DNA from: Candidatus Gastranaerophilales bacterium
GTDB taxonomy: Bacteria > Cyanobacteriota > Vampirovibrionia > Gastranaerophilales > Gastranaerophilaceae
Length of the DNA: 64,000 bases
Direction of reading: 5' to 3'
Assembly (NCBI GenBank): GCA_944322885.1
Contig: CALUQH010000032.1
Location: 1 to 64,000, forward strand
Of the stretch, positions 56,672 to 64,000 are shown piece after piece. The translations under genes and the position numbers were made by a program. Within the stretch, counting starts at the first letter, position 1. Every line of letters starts with the position of its first letter. The notes beneath the pieces were generated by a model that did no database searches, was not told where the DNA came from, and saw nothing but the letters and a program-made list of their open reading frames with translations.

Positions 56672-58354
56672 ATGGAAAAACTTTCACCATTGCAAATCGA
56701 AAGATTAAAGTATCAGCCGAAACTTCCGTCAAGCCTTGCTAACGGAATTAATAACCTTGAAATGGCTGAAGGTTCCGCAACTCAATCAGTAAGAGATCAG
56801 GAACAAATTCAAAACCTGTTTAAAAACACATACGGCAAACCCGTTGTAACTTTCAAAACATCTTCTTCTTCAAAAGCATCAGAAGTAAGGAATGTGGGCG
56901 TAATTCTGTCAGGCGGTCAGGCTCCCGGCGGACACAACGTAATTGCCGGTTTATATGACGCTTTAAAACAGGCTAACCCTTCAAATAAATTATACGGTTT
57001 CTTAGGCGGTCCGTCAGGTATTATCGACGGCAAATACGTTGAATTTGATGACAAATTTATTGGCGCTTACAGAAATACTGGCGGATTTGATATTATCGGT
57101 TCAGGAAGAACTAAATTAGAAACAGAAGAACAATTCCAAAAATCTCTGGAAGTTTGTAAAAAATTAAACATCTCTGCTGTTGTAATTATCGGCGGTGATG
57201 ATTCAAACACAAACGCAGCACTTTTAGCAGAATGGTTTGTTAAAAATAATACAGGCATTCAGGTAATCGGCTGTCCGAAAACTATTGATGGAGATTTGAA
57301 AAACGACCAGATTGAAATTTCGTTCGGTTTCGATACAGCTACAAAAACTTATGCAGAACTTATCGGAAACATTGAACGTGATGCAAACTCCGCTAAAAAA
57401 TACTGGCACTTTGTAAAAATTATGGGCAGAAGCGCATCTCACGTTGCATTGGAAGCTGCTTTACAGACTCAGCCAAATATTACTTTGATTTCGGAAGAAG
57501 TTGAAGAAAAGAAAATGTCTCTGGAAAGCATCATAAATTACATGTGCGATATTATCGTAAGACGTGCCGATATGGGTAAAAACTTCGGTATTGCCGTAAT
57601 TCCTGAAGGTTTAATTGAGTTCATTCCTGAAATGAAATCAATGATTTCAAACCTCAACGATATTATGGCATCATTAGAAAATGACCCTTCTTTTGTAAAT
57701 GCAACAACAATCCGCGATAAATTTGAAATCGTTGAAAACAGATTGGACCCTGCAAATGCAAAAGTTTACAACTCATTACCTGCTCTAATCAAAGGTCAGT
57801 TATTAGCAGACCGCGATCCGCACGGCAATGTTCAGGTTTCTAAAATCGAAACTGAAAAATTGTTAATCGAAATGATTTCAACAAGATTAGACGAATTAAA
57901 ATCACAGGGCGAATACATTGGTAAATTCAATGCACAGTCACACTTCTTCGGCTATGAAGGAAGATGTGCATTCCCGTCAAACTTTGATGCAGATTACTGC
58001 TATTCATTAGGCTTTAACGCTTTTGCATTAATTAACTTTGGTTTGACAGGTTATTTATCATCAGTAAGAAACTTAACAGCACCTGCATCAGAATGGGTTG
58101 CAGGCGGTGTTCCTCTTACAATGATGATGAATATGGAAAAACGCCACGGTGAAATGAAACCTGTAATTCAAAAAGCTCTTGTCAGACTTGACGGACCTGT
58201 TTTCAAACAGCTTGAACAAAACAGAGAAGACTGGGCTATGAATGACAGATATTTATTCCCGGGTGCAATCCAGTATTTCGGACCATCATGCGTTTGCGAC
58301 GTTACAACATGCACACTTCAATTGGAAAAATCTAAACAACTCGCAAGCGTATAG
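56672..58354 (+). CDS. pfp: Diphosphate-fructose-6-phosphate 1-phosphotransferase
   Basis: A 560-residue PPi-dependent phosphofructokinase of the long clade. Marks: [25 protein letters not shown] at the nucleotide/PPi site, [14 protein letters not shown], and [18 protein letters not shown] near 173, where the second Asp of GGDD excludes ATP and marks PPi use. [11 protein letters not shown] (catalytic TIDGD), [19 protein letters not shown] and [21 protein letters not shown] follow. It makes the committed glycolytic step reversible and saves ATP, typical of fermenting anaerobes. AAAGGAAGAG precedes the ATG; a strong terminator follows. With glk and eno it covers glycolysis in the window. Confidence 0.95.
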   Translation: MEKLSPLQIERLKYQPKLPSSLANGINNLEMAEGSATQSVRDQEQIQNLFKNTYGKPVVTFKTSSSSKASEVRNVGVILSGGQAPGGHNVIAGLYDALKQANPSNKLYGFLGGPSGIIDGKYVEFDDKFIGAYRNTGGFDIIGSGRTKLETEEQFQKSLEVCKKLNISAVVIIGGDDSNTNAALLAEWFVKNNTGIQVIGCPKTIDGDLKNDQIEISFGFDTATKTYAELIGNIERDANSAKKYWHFVKIMGRSASHVALEAALQTQPNITLISEEVEEKKMSLESIINYMCDIIVRRADMGKNFGIAVIPEGLIEFIPEMKSMISNLNDIMASLENDPSFVNATTIRDKFEIVENRLDPANAKVYNSLPALIKGQLLADRDPHGNVQVSKIETEKLLIEMISTRLDELKSQGEYIGKFNAQSHFFGYEGRCAFPSNFDADYCYSLGFNAFALINFGLTGYLSSVRNLTAPASEWVAGGVPLTMMMNMEKRHGEMKPVIQKALVRLDGPVFKQLEQNREDWAMNDRYLFPGAIQYFGPSCVCDVTTCTLQLEKSKQLASV

Positions 58355-58374
58355 TTACAAACTATAACTTAATA

Positions 58375-58406
58375 AAAAGCAGCCCTTGAAGGGCTGCTTT
58401 TTTTAT
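58375..58406 (+). terminator. Intrinsic terminator after pfp
   Basis: AAAAAGCAGCCC / GGGCTGCTTTTTTT stem-loop with a 4-base loop. Confidence 0.92.
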
Positions 58407-58441
58407 ATTTTCCATTCCTACTTAGGAAAAGAAAGACAATA

Positions 58442-60337
58442 TCAAGAAAAATCATCCTGCTTAAGTTTGCCATTATTACCATACCAAAGTGTTCTTGTAT
58501 GTTTTCCGTCACTGCTGTATTTTAATTCAAAATGAGTACCTAATTTGAATCTGCCGTTATTATTGTCAAACCTGTCATAACTTACACATCTGTCCTTATC
58601 ATCGTATACATAGTTCTCAAATAAATATTCAGCAGTTCCGTCAGGAGAATATCTTATCTGACGGGCATATTGACCTGTTTCAGGATTGATACCTTCATTT
58701 ACGACAAAGTATGACAATTTTCCGTCTTTACCATAGACCTTAGCACCAACAAAATGTCCGTTTGTGTCATAGTCATTCAATTGATACTCTGAGAAATTCC
58801 CTGAATCATCATATTCTAACCAAATAGCATTATTTTCATCCGCTTTTGAATCAGCTTCCGAATTATAAACACAACCGACTCTGCCTTTATTATCATATTC
58901 AAATACTTTGCCGTCAGATTGGGTTATCTTTTTACCCGCATTTTCAGGTTTTACTTCCAGATATTCATTTGGAACAGTTACCTTCTTGGCCGGTAATTTG
59001 TCCTGAGGATATGCGGAAGGCAAATCTTTCGGAACTTTTATTTTTGAAACATCATATCTTGCGGCAGCCGAATTTATTTCATCAAACTGTGTATCAATAT
59101 TTTTTAAAGAAACCGTTTTACCGTTTTTCAATTGAATTGTCGGCGGAAGCTCTATCTCCGAAGGCATACGGGTAGAATTTCTGCTTACTCCCGCATTCTT
59201 TTTAAGCTGATGAACTATTTCCATTACGGTTTTATAGCCCGATACTCCGTATTTGGCCTCAACAATACCGTACCAGTTTTCACCGTCATTGACTTTATGC
59301 TTGTAAGCAACAGGATTTCCGTTTTCATCAACATTGACTTTACCCGTTACATTGCCCTCTTTGTCTTTTTGAACCCGCACTCGCTGAATATTGTCGCCTT
59401 CTCCGCTCGTTGTAATTTCTGTTGTTGAGCCGTCTTCCGCAACCGTGACAGTAGATTTGGCCAGTTCTTTTCCGTCTTTTTTGGTGACCGTTGAAACAGG
59501 CCTGTTTTCGGAATCGACTAACGTTTCCGTAATACTGCCGTCCTCATTATATGTAAAATTAACAGCTTCCGTAACACCGTTGCCTTTATCAGTCACGCGC
59601 GTTTTTACACGGTCACCGTTTTCCGGATCTAAAATTTCCGTAACAGTACCTGTTTGCCTGTATTTAGTTGTGACAGTCTTTCCGTCCTCGCCGAATTTGG
59701 AAGTCGTAGCCACGTTACCGTCCTCTTCAACCATAACCATTGGCTTGCGGGATTCGTCATATTGCAGGCGAATTCTTTTACCCTCCGACACTTCATCATA
59801 TAAGACCGTTCCGTCATGATTATAAGTAAATGTTTTAGTAAAACCTTCACCCTGCGCCTGTTCCATCACAGGTTTGCGGGTTCCGTCAGACTCATTTGAA
59901 TATGCTACTCTTTTAACTATATTGTTTTCATCGGGTTTGAATTCTACAACAGTTACATTAACACCGCTTTCTCCGGTACTTGTTACTGCTTTTGATACCG
60001 AATCTTTATCCGCTTGAATTGTCTGCAGAAAATTATATAAATCTTCACGTTTTAAATCATGTCCCTTTTCAAGCCCCAAACTTGAATAAAATTTCTTTGC
60101 CTCGCGCTTGCTGAGTTTATCGTTTTTGGCAAAAGAGTTTACATCACTTTCCAGAGCCTGTAATTCACCTTCATCCAATATATTATCTTTGTTTTTATCG
60201 TACTTCTCAAATAACGAATTTGTAAGAGTTGTGTCGCAGGTATTCGCAAAATCCGACTTTTGAATACCGTTAAAATTTTGAAAATTTATTTTCTGATTTT
60301 TGCCAAATGACATTCCGTTGTTGTCCACACCGCCCAT
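58442..60337 (-). CDS. Modular protein: EF-hand, YD-like repeats, LysM-like domain
   Basis: A 631-residue protein. Near the N-terminus is a canonical EF-hand loop (residues 47-58, with D47 N49 D51 I53 D55 E58), followed by a second degenerate hand. About 110-330 is a run of beta repeats of YD/RHS style (FTYNHDGTVLYDEV, FTYNEDGSITETLVDSENRP). A LysM-like segment comes next (HKVNDGENWYGIVEAKYGVSGY, about 345-400), and another set of YD-like repeats ends it. No signal peptide is seen: it starts MGGVDNNGMSFGKNQ, so export, if any, is unconventional. AAAAGGAG lies 8 bases before the ATG at 60337. A surface or cell-wall role is inferred from the modules. Confidence 0.75.
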   Translation of the reverse strand: MGGVDNNGMSFGKNQKINFQNFNGIQKSDFANTCDTTLTNSLFEKYDKNKDNILDEGELQALESDVNSFAKNDKLSKREAKKFYSSLGLEKGHDLKREDLYNFLQTIQADKDSVSKAVTSTGESGVNVTVVEFKPDENNIVKRVAYSNESDGTRKPVMEQAQGEGFTKTFTYNHDGTVLYDEVSEGKRIRLQYDESRKPMVMVEEDGNVATTSKFGEDGKTVTTKYRQTGTVTEILDPENGDRVKTRVTDKGNGVTEAVNFTYNEDGSITETLVDSENRPVSTVTKKDGKELAKSTVTVAEDGSTTEITTSGEGDNIQRVRVQKDKEGNVTGKVNVDENGNPVAYKHKVNDGENWYGIVEAKYGVSGYKTVMEIVHQLKKNAGVSRNSTRMPSEIELPPTIQLKNGKTVSLKNIDTQFDEINSAAARYDVSKIKVPKDLPSAYPQDKLPAKKVTVPNEYLEVKPENAGKKITQSDGKVFEYDNKGRVGCVYNSEADSKADENNAIWLEYDDSGNFSEYQLNDYDTNGHFVGAKVYGKDGKLSYFVVNEGINPETGQYARQIRYSPDGTAEYLFENYVYDDKDRCVSYDRFDNNNGRFKLGTHFELKYSSDGKHTRTLWYGNNGKLKQDDFS

Positions 60338-60484
60338 GAATTTTCTCCTTTTTAATCGTAAACTTTTTACCTGCATGGTTATAACGGATATTTTTTTTGT
60401 AACTTTAATAATATCAAACTTCCAGTTTACATTCTGTTACAAATTCCACGCAAAACCGCTTAAAAAAAGAAATGTCCGGCGCTC

Positions 60485-60512
60485 TTTACTACAATATATA
60501 ATGTAATATAAT
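60485..60512 (+). promoter_or_regulatory. Promoter of the histidine kinase gene (leaderless)
   Basis: TTTACT (60485-60490), a 16-base spacer and TATAAT (60507-60512); the ATG follows 7 bases later. No Shine-Dalgarno. Confidence 0.55.
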
Positions 60513-60519
60513 ATATATC

Positions 60520-62178
60520 ATGAGGAAGTTTGATTTTTTCAGACAGTTTAGGGATGCTGTTTTAATTTTAAACAAAAAACAGGAAGTAGTTTACAGAAAC
60601 CACACTTTCAAACGGTGGTTTAAAGATTTTACAAACCTGAAAAAACTTTCACACAATACAGGCTTTGACATCTGCCCGCTGGATTCAGAAAATATTGAAA
60701 TTTATTCCCCTGTTTATCACGCAATTATCTCTAAAGAAAATTTCTTTGCAAGAATTTCTTATCAATCTGAACTTAACAGAATTTTTTACTATGACCTGCA
60801 GGCAATAAAAAAAGGTAATTACACAATAATATTTTTTACCGACGTCAGCGCACAGAATAAACTCAAAGATGTTTATAACGAAAATGAAAAGTTAAAAGAA
60901 AAGTACGAAAAACTCCTTGAAGAAAATGAAGACTTGCAAAAAATTAAACAAAAAGCTCAAAGTCAGGCTATCCGAATTGCGCTCATAAACAAAGTTTCAA
61001 ACAACATTAGAGAAAGTATTGATATATCTCAAATTCTTCAATCCGCTTTAAAAGAACTTTCAACCATGTTCGGAGCTTATAAAGCTTATTATGCAAAAAG
61101 TCAAGACAATTCATTTGTTATTGAAGAAGTTTACGGAGAAAAAAAATCCAAAATTCCCCAAAAAATTAAATTCGATGAAAAAACAATGGAAAGTATTGAC
61201 GGACGGGAGATTTCGGTATGTAATTCTTTGACGGAATATCTTGATGCCAAACCTTTTAAACAACCTGTTTTAAGAATAGTTATACCGGTTCATCATATGC
61301 AAAACCTTATGGGAGTCATAGTTTTACTGAGTTATCAAAAAAGAGAACTGTCAGAAGAAATTGAAATCCTTGAGGCAATTTCGTCTCAATTATCAAACGC
61401 AATAACCCGCGCAGAACTCTATCAAAAAAATATTCAAACCGTAAAAGAATTGCAAAATACCCTGAAAGAATTGAAGGAAACTCAAATTCAACTGATAAAT
61501 TCCGAAAAAATGGCCTCTTTAGGGCAACTGGTTGCAGGTGTTGCACATGAAATTAACACACCCGTTGCCTCAATAAAATCAAACAATGCAATAGCCGCAA
61601 AACTTCTCGGCTCAATAGAAGACACCGAATTAAAAGAAATGCTGACGGAATTGAACAACATTGATAAAGAAGCCGTAAGCCGAATAAGTAATATTGTAAC
61701 TTCACTGAAAAAATTTGTCCGTCTTGATGAAGCAGAACTTCAGGAAGCAGATATCAATAAAGAGCTGGATTTAACTCTTGAGCTTATCAGACATGAAACA
61801 AAAAACAGAATAAAAATCATTAAAAATTACGGCGAAATCCCCGTCATTAAATGCTTTCCGAACATGCTCAATCAGGTCTTTACAAACATTTTAATCAACG
61901 CATGTCAGGCGATTGAAGGTGAAGGAACCATTACAATCACAACAGAATTTAAAGATAAAAATCTTATTGTAAAGATAAAAGACAACGGATGCGGAATACC
62001 CGAAGAACAGCTTAACAAGATATTTTCAGCAGGATTTACAACAAAAGGAGCGGGTATCGGAACAGGACTCGGGCTTGCAATTTGTTCAAAGATTATTGAA
62101 AAGCATAACGGTAAAATTATTGTAAACAGTGAGGTTGGCAAGGGCAGCGAGTTTATTATTACTATCTGTAGTGAGTAA
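60520..62178 (+). CDS. Soluble hybrid-sensor histidine kinase (PAS-like, GAF, HisKA, HATPase)
   Basis: A 552-residue kinase without membrane segments. Residues 1-115 are PAS-like, followed by a coiled coil (about 118-158), a GAF-type sensor domain (about 160-305) and a second coiled coil. The H box is LVAGVAHEINTPVASIKSN (His near 343). The N box FTNILINACQAIEGEG, G1 DNGCGIPEEQ and G2 GAGIGTGLGLAICSKI complete it. It is an orphan: no response regulator is adjacent. The signal is unknown; a cytosolic ligand or redox cue is likely given the PAS and GAF domains. The start is of leaderless type. Confidence 0.9.
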   Translation: MRKFDFFRQFRDAVLILNKKQEVVYRNHTFKRWFKDFTNLKKLSHNTGFDICPLDSENIEIYSPVYHAIISKENFFARISYQSELNRIFYYDLQAIKKGNYTIIFFTDVSAQNKLKDVYNENEKLKEKYEKLLEENEDLQKIKQKAQSQAIRIALINKVSNNIRESIDISQILQSALKELSTMFGAYKAYYAKSQDNSFVIEEVYGEKKSKIPQKIKFDEKTMESIDGREISVCNSLTEYLDAKPFKQPVLRIVIPVHHMQNLMGVIVLLSYQKRELSEEIEILEAISSQLSNAITRAELYQKNIQTVKELQNTLKELKETQIQLINSEKMASLGQLVAGVAHEINTPVASIKSNNAIAAKLLGSIEDTELKEMLTELNNIDKEAVSRISNIVTSLKKFVRLDEAELQEADINKELDLTLELIRHETKNRIKIIKNYGEIPVIKCFPNMLNQVFTNILINACQAIEGEGTITITTEFKDKNLIVKIKDNGCGIPEEQLNKIFSAGFTTKGAGIGTGLGLAICSKIIEKHNGKIIVNSEVGKGSEFIITICSE

Positions 62179-62508
62179 TAAGTATTAAGAATTATTACAA
62201 ATTTGATTAACTTATACTTGAAAGACACCTTTTATTAAAAAAACAAATACAGCGATTTTTTAAAATATTAATCCAACCCGAGCAATTATTTAAAAAATAT
62301 GTTATATTGTTAATATAAAGTGTTAGTTTTACCCTTAAAAAATTTTTAACCCGTAACTGCACTTCATGACAGTAAAAGACAACCACCAAAATAATATGTT
62401 AACAAAAATTAATACAAGTAGGTAAAAAAGGCAATATTTTATTCGCAAAATTTTTTATAAATGCATAAGGTGTAGTAGAATTTAATATTGTGCGTCGGAG
62501 GAAAGTGA
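62179..62508. other. Gene-free stretch between the histidine kinase and HEAT-repeat genes
   Basis: 330 AT-rich bases. I see no gene, RNA or repeat. The last 35 bases hold a possible -10 (TAGAAT, 62476-62481) and the Shine-Dalgarno GGAGG (62497-62501) of the HEAT-repeat gene. Confidence 0.6.
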
Positions 62509-63369
62509 ATGACAATTAGTGTGAACAGCAAGAAAAAACAAGTGAAAAAATCTTTTGAAGAATTATTAACTGATTTGAAAACAAGTAATTCTGAAAAAGT
62601 AAGATATAACGCTGCACGTGTTTTAGGCGAAATGGGCGATTCTAAAGCTGTTGAACCGCTTATTGATGTATTGAAACATGATAAAAACGGTTCGGTAAGA
62701 CTTTATGCAGCCCGTGCTTTAGGTGAACTCGGCGATTCTAAAGCTACAATTCACTTAATTGAATCTTTGCGCGAAGACAGAAATGTTGATGTTCGAGTTC
62801 GTGCAGCCCGTGCTTTAGGACGTTTGGGCGGTGAAATCGTTGTTGAACCGCTTGTTGAAGCTTTGAATGATGAAAACCCGCAGGTTTGCATTACTGCAAC
62901 TGATGCTTTAATTGAAATCGGCGATGTTGCAACTGATGCTTTAATCGCTTCATTAGATCACGAAAAAGTTAACGTAAGATGCGATGCAACAAGAGCATTA
63001 GGTGAAATCGGAAACAAAAAGGCTGTTGATAAGGTAATCAATATGTTGTATGACGAATGGGTTAACGTAAGAATTTATGCGGTAACTTCACTCGGTAAAT
63101 TAAACGATACAAAAGCAGTTCCGGCATTGATTGATGTTATGAAAAACCGTAATGAAAACGAACTTGTAAGAGCAGGTGCTGCTGCTGCACTCGGCGTACT
63201 TCGCGATCAGCGTGCATTGCTTCCGTTGAGAGAATTGATTATGGAAGCTGAAGAACTCGGTGAACTTGAAGATACAGCATTGAAATCATTCAAGAAAATT
63301 ATGGCAGCTAACTGGCAGTCAATCCCGGGTGCTACTGCACAGAAAAAACCTGCAAATACTTTTGCTTAA
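62509..63369 (+). CDS. HEAT-repeat (PBS-lyase-type) protein
   Basis: A 286-residue solenoid protein of about eight 31-residue HEAT-like units, e.g. RYNAARVLGEMGDSKAVEPL, RLYAARALGELGDSKATIHL, RVRAARALGRLGGEIVVEPL, RCDATRALGEIGNKKAVDKV. The sequence type is that of phycobilisome-lyase HEAT repeats, but there are no pigment genes here and the family mainly mediates protein-protein contacts. GGAGG lies 7 bases before the ATG. Monocistronic with a good terminator; relatively high-GC codons suggest solid expression. Partner unknown. Confidence 0.88.
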   Translation: MTISVNSKKKQVKKSFEELLTDLKTSNSEKVRYNAARVLGEMGDSKAVEPLIDVLKHDKNGSVRLYAARALGELGDSKATIHLIESLREDRNVDVRVRAARALGRLGGEIVVEPLVEALNDENPQVCITATDALIEIGDVATDALIASLDHEKVNVRCDATRALGEIGNKKAVDKVINMLYDEWVNVRIYAVTSLGKLNDTKAVPALIDVMKNRNENELVRAGAAAALGVLRDQRALLPLRELIMEAEELGELEDTALKSFKKIMAANWQSIPGATAQKKPANTFA

Positions 63370-63403
63370 TCTTTAATCTTTTCATAAATAAAACAAAAAG
63401 GAT

Positions 63404-63440
63404 AAAACCGGCCTTTAAATCAAGAGCCGGTTTTGTTTTT
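63404..63440 (+). terminator. Intrinsic terminator after the HEAT-repeat gene
   Basis: AAAACCGGC / GCCGGTTTT stem with a 13-base loop, followed by GTTTTT. Confidence 0.85.
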
Positions 63441-63460
63441 CACTCATATTACTACCTGCC

Positions 63461-63536
63461 CCTTCCCTCACTGACTAGGGAAGGATAAAGAAAAATGGCC
63501 CGATACCCATCCAAACCTTCCCTAAACAGGGAAGGC
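63461..63536. repeat. Two CCTTCCCT/AGGGAAGG hairpins
   Basis: CCTTCCCT-CACTGACT-AGGGAAGG (63461-63484) and CCTTCCCT-AAAC-AGGGAAGG (63517-63536). They resemble the CCCTCCC/AGGGAGGG hairpin at 29497 and fill the space between the HEAT-repeat gene and the convergent glycosyltransferase gene. Confidence 0.8.
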
Positions 63537-63562
63537 ATAATATAATACCAATAACAAAATGC

Positions 63563-64000
63563 TTATTTGAAATAGTATTCAATTTCTGTATCAAGATCAA
63601 GTTTTTTCGCACCTGCGCGGAAAATTCTTGACTTCAAGCCCATTTTAGCGAGCCTGTATTTTAAACTTACTGCCAGAACTCCAAGCCCGTATTTACATGA
63701 ACGGACAAAGTTTATTGAGGACGCTTCCTTAAAGTATTTTGTCGGGCAGGAAACTTCTCCGATTTTAAAATTGTTATAAAACAAAAGAGCAATCATTTCA
63801 TTATCAAAAATGAAATCATCATCACATTCACCAAGAGGCAATGTTTCAAGCACCTCTTTTGTAAAACCCCTGAAGCCAGTATGGTATTCAGTTAAATTTT
63901 CGCCCGTAAAAAGATTTTCAAACCAGGTTAAAAATTTATTTGCAACGAATTTGTAAAGCGGCATACCGCCTTTTAATGCTGAGTTACCTAACATTCTGGA
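63563..64000 (-). CDS. GT2-family glycosyltransferase, C-terminal part (runs off the window end)
   Basis: The frame is open to the window end, and the codons before the first ATG (S-R) continue the SRMLG...ALKGGMPLYK segment typical of the middle of dolichyl-phosphate-mannose-synthase-like GT2 enzymes. Visible parts: NLFTGENLTEYHTGFRGFTKEVLE (the acceptor-site region), DDDFIFDNEMIALLF, and IGEVSCPTKYFKEASSINF before a short hydrophobic stretch and a basic tail. It transfers a sugar from a nucleotide donor, probably to a lipid carrier. About 145 residues are visible, without the N-terminal donor-binding domain. Confidence 0.85.
   Translation of the reverse strand, partial: SRMLGNSALKGGMPLYKFVANKFLTWFENLFTGENLTEYHTGFRGFTKEVLETLPLGECDDDFIFDNEMIALLFYNNFKIGEVSCPTKYFKEASSINFVRSCKYGLGVLAVSLKYRLAKMGLKSRIFRAGAKKLDLDTEIEYYFK

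Noticed and set aside
62509-63369. Phycobilin lyase (photosynthesis gene)
   Set aside because: Only generic HEAT repeats are present, and no pigment, phycobiliprotein or photosystem genes are found.

Overview
The window looks like chromosome of a low-GC, Gram-negative, fermentative anaerobe, most likely a non-photosynthetic cyanobacterial relative of the gut type (Gastranaerophilales / Vampirovibrionia, 'Melainabacteria'). The sequence shows lipid A genes (lpxA, lpxC, lpxD, fabZ), an RfaE2-type cytidylyltransferase, [FeFe]-hydrogenases with the HydF maturase, a PPi-dependent phosphofructokinase, enolase and a ROK glucokinase. It also shows several prepilin-like proteins with FTLAEVLITLGIIGVV-type N-termini and a HEAT-repeat protein. 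No respiratory or photosynthetic gene was seen. The taxonomic call is inference from gene content and family resemblance, not from a marker-gene search. Layout: 1-5 kb, MATE exporter end, eno, recJ. 5-7.6 kb, an XRE regulator facing an unknown gene across a 40-bp perfect palindrome, then a C_GCAxxG_C_C protein/crcB/AP-endonuclease operon. 7.6-12.4 kb, a tripartite efflux pump: marR-emrA-emrB leftward, a TolC-like gene rightward. 12.6-18.4 kb, prmC with two coupled small genes, a bioD-like gene with a damaged P-loop, membrane and secreted small proteins, an alcohol dehydrogenase and an esterase. 18.5-21.3 kb, tRNA-Glu(CTC) next to an orphan nucleotidyl-cyclase-like gene and an MgtE-N-like helical protein. 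21.4-24.7 kb, cinA-C, dnaB, mnmE. 25-29.4 kb, XRE/prepilin pair 1, hydF, rpsO. 29.4-29.9 kb, a cluster of hairpin repeats. 29.9-36.5 kb, purB and a hydrogenase locus: two thioredoxin-like [2Fe-2S] proteins, a PAS-bearing group C (sensory-type) [FeFe]-hydrogenase homologue, a PP2C/SpoIIE phosphatase and a group B-like [FeFe]-hydrogenase. 36.5-42 kb, dxr, glk, XRE/prepilin pair 2, holA-holB. 42-50 kb, GNAT, M29 aminopeptidase and the lipid A genes. 50-53.7 kb, very small genes, asd, prepilin/XRE pair 3, dapB. 53.7-64 kb, PC4-like protein, priA, pfp, an EF-hand/LysM/YD-repeat protein, a histidine kinase, a HEAT-repeat protein and the end of a GT2 glycosyltransferase. The most interesting structures are four. 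(1) Three prepilin-like genes, each divergently paired with its own small XRE regulator, two of them across strong promoters that place the ATG at the expected transcription start. (2) A 62-65 bp tandem leader repeat carrying a hairpin-masked GGAGG, placed just before the start codons of both lpxA and a hydrogenase-locus ferredoxin. (3) Intergenic-type repeats read in frame inside dxr and, twice, inside priA. (4) A recurrent leaderless-start signature. I know of no description of (1) or (2), but I could not search.
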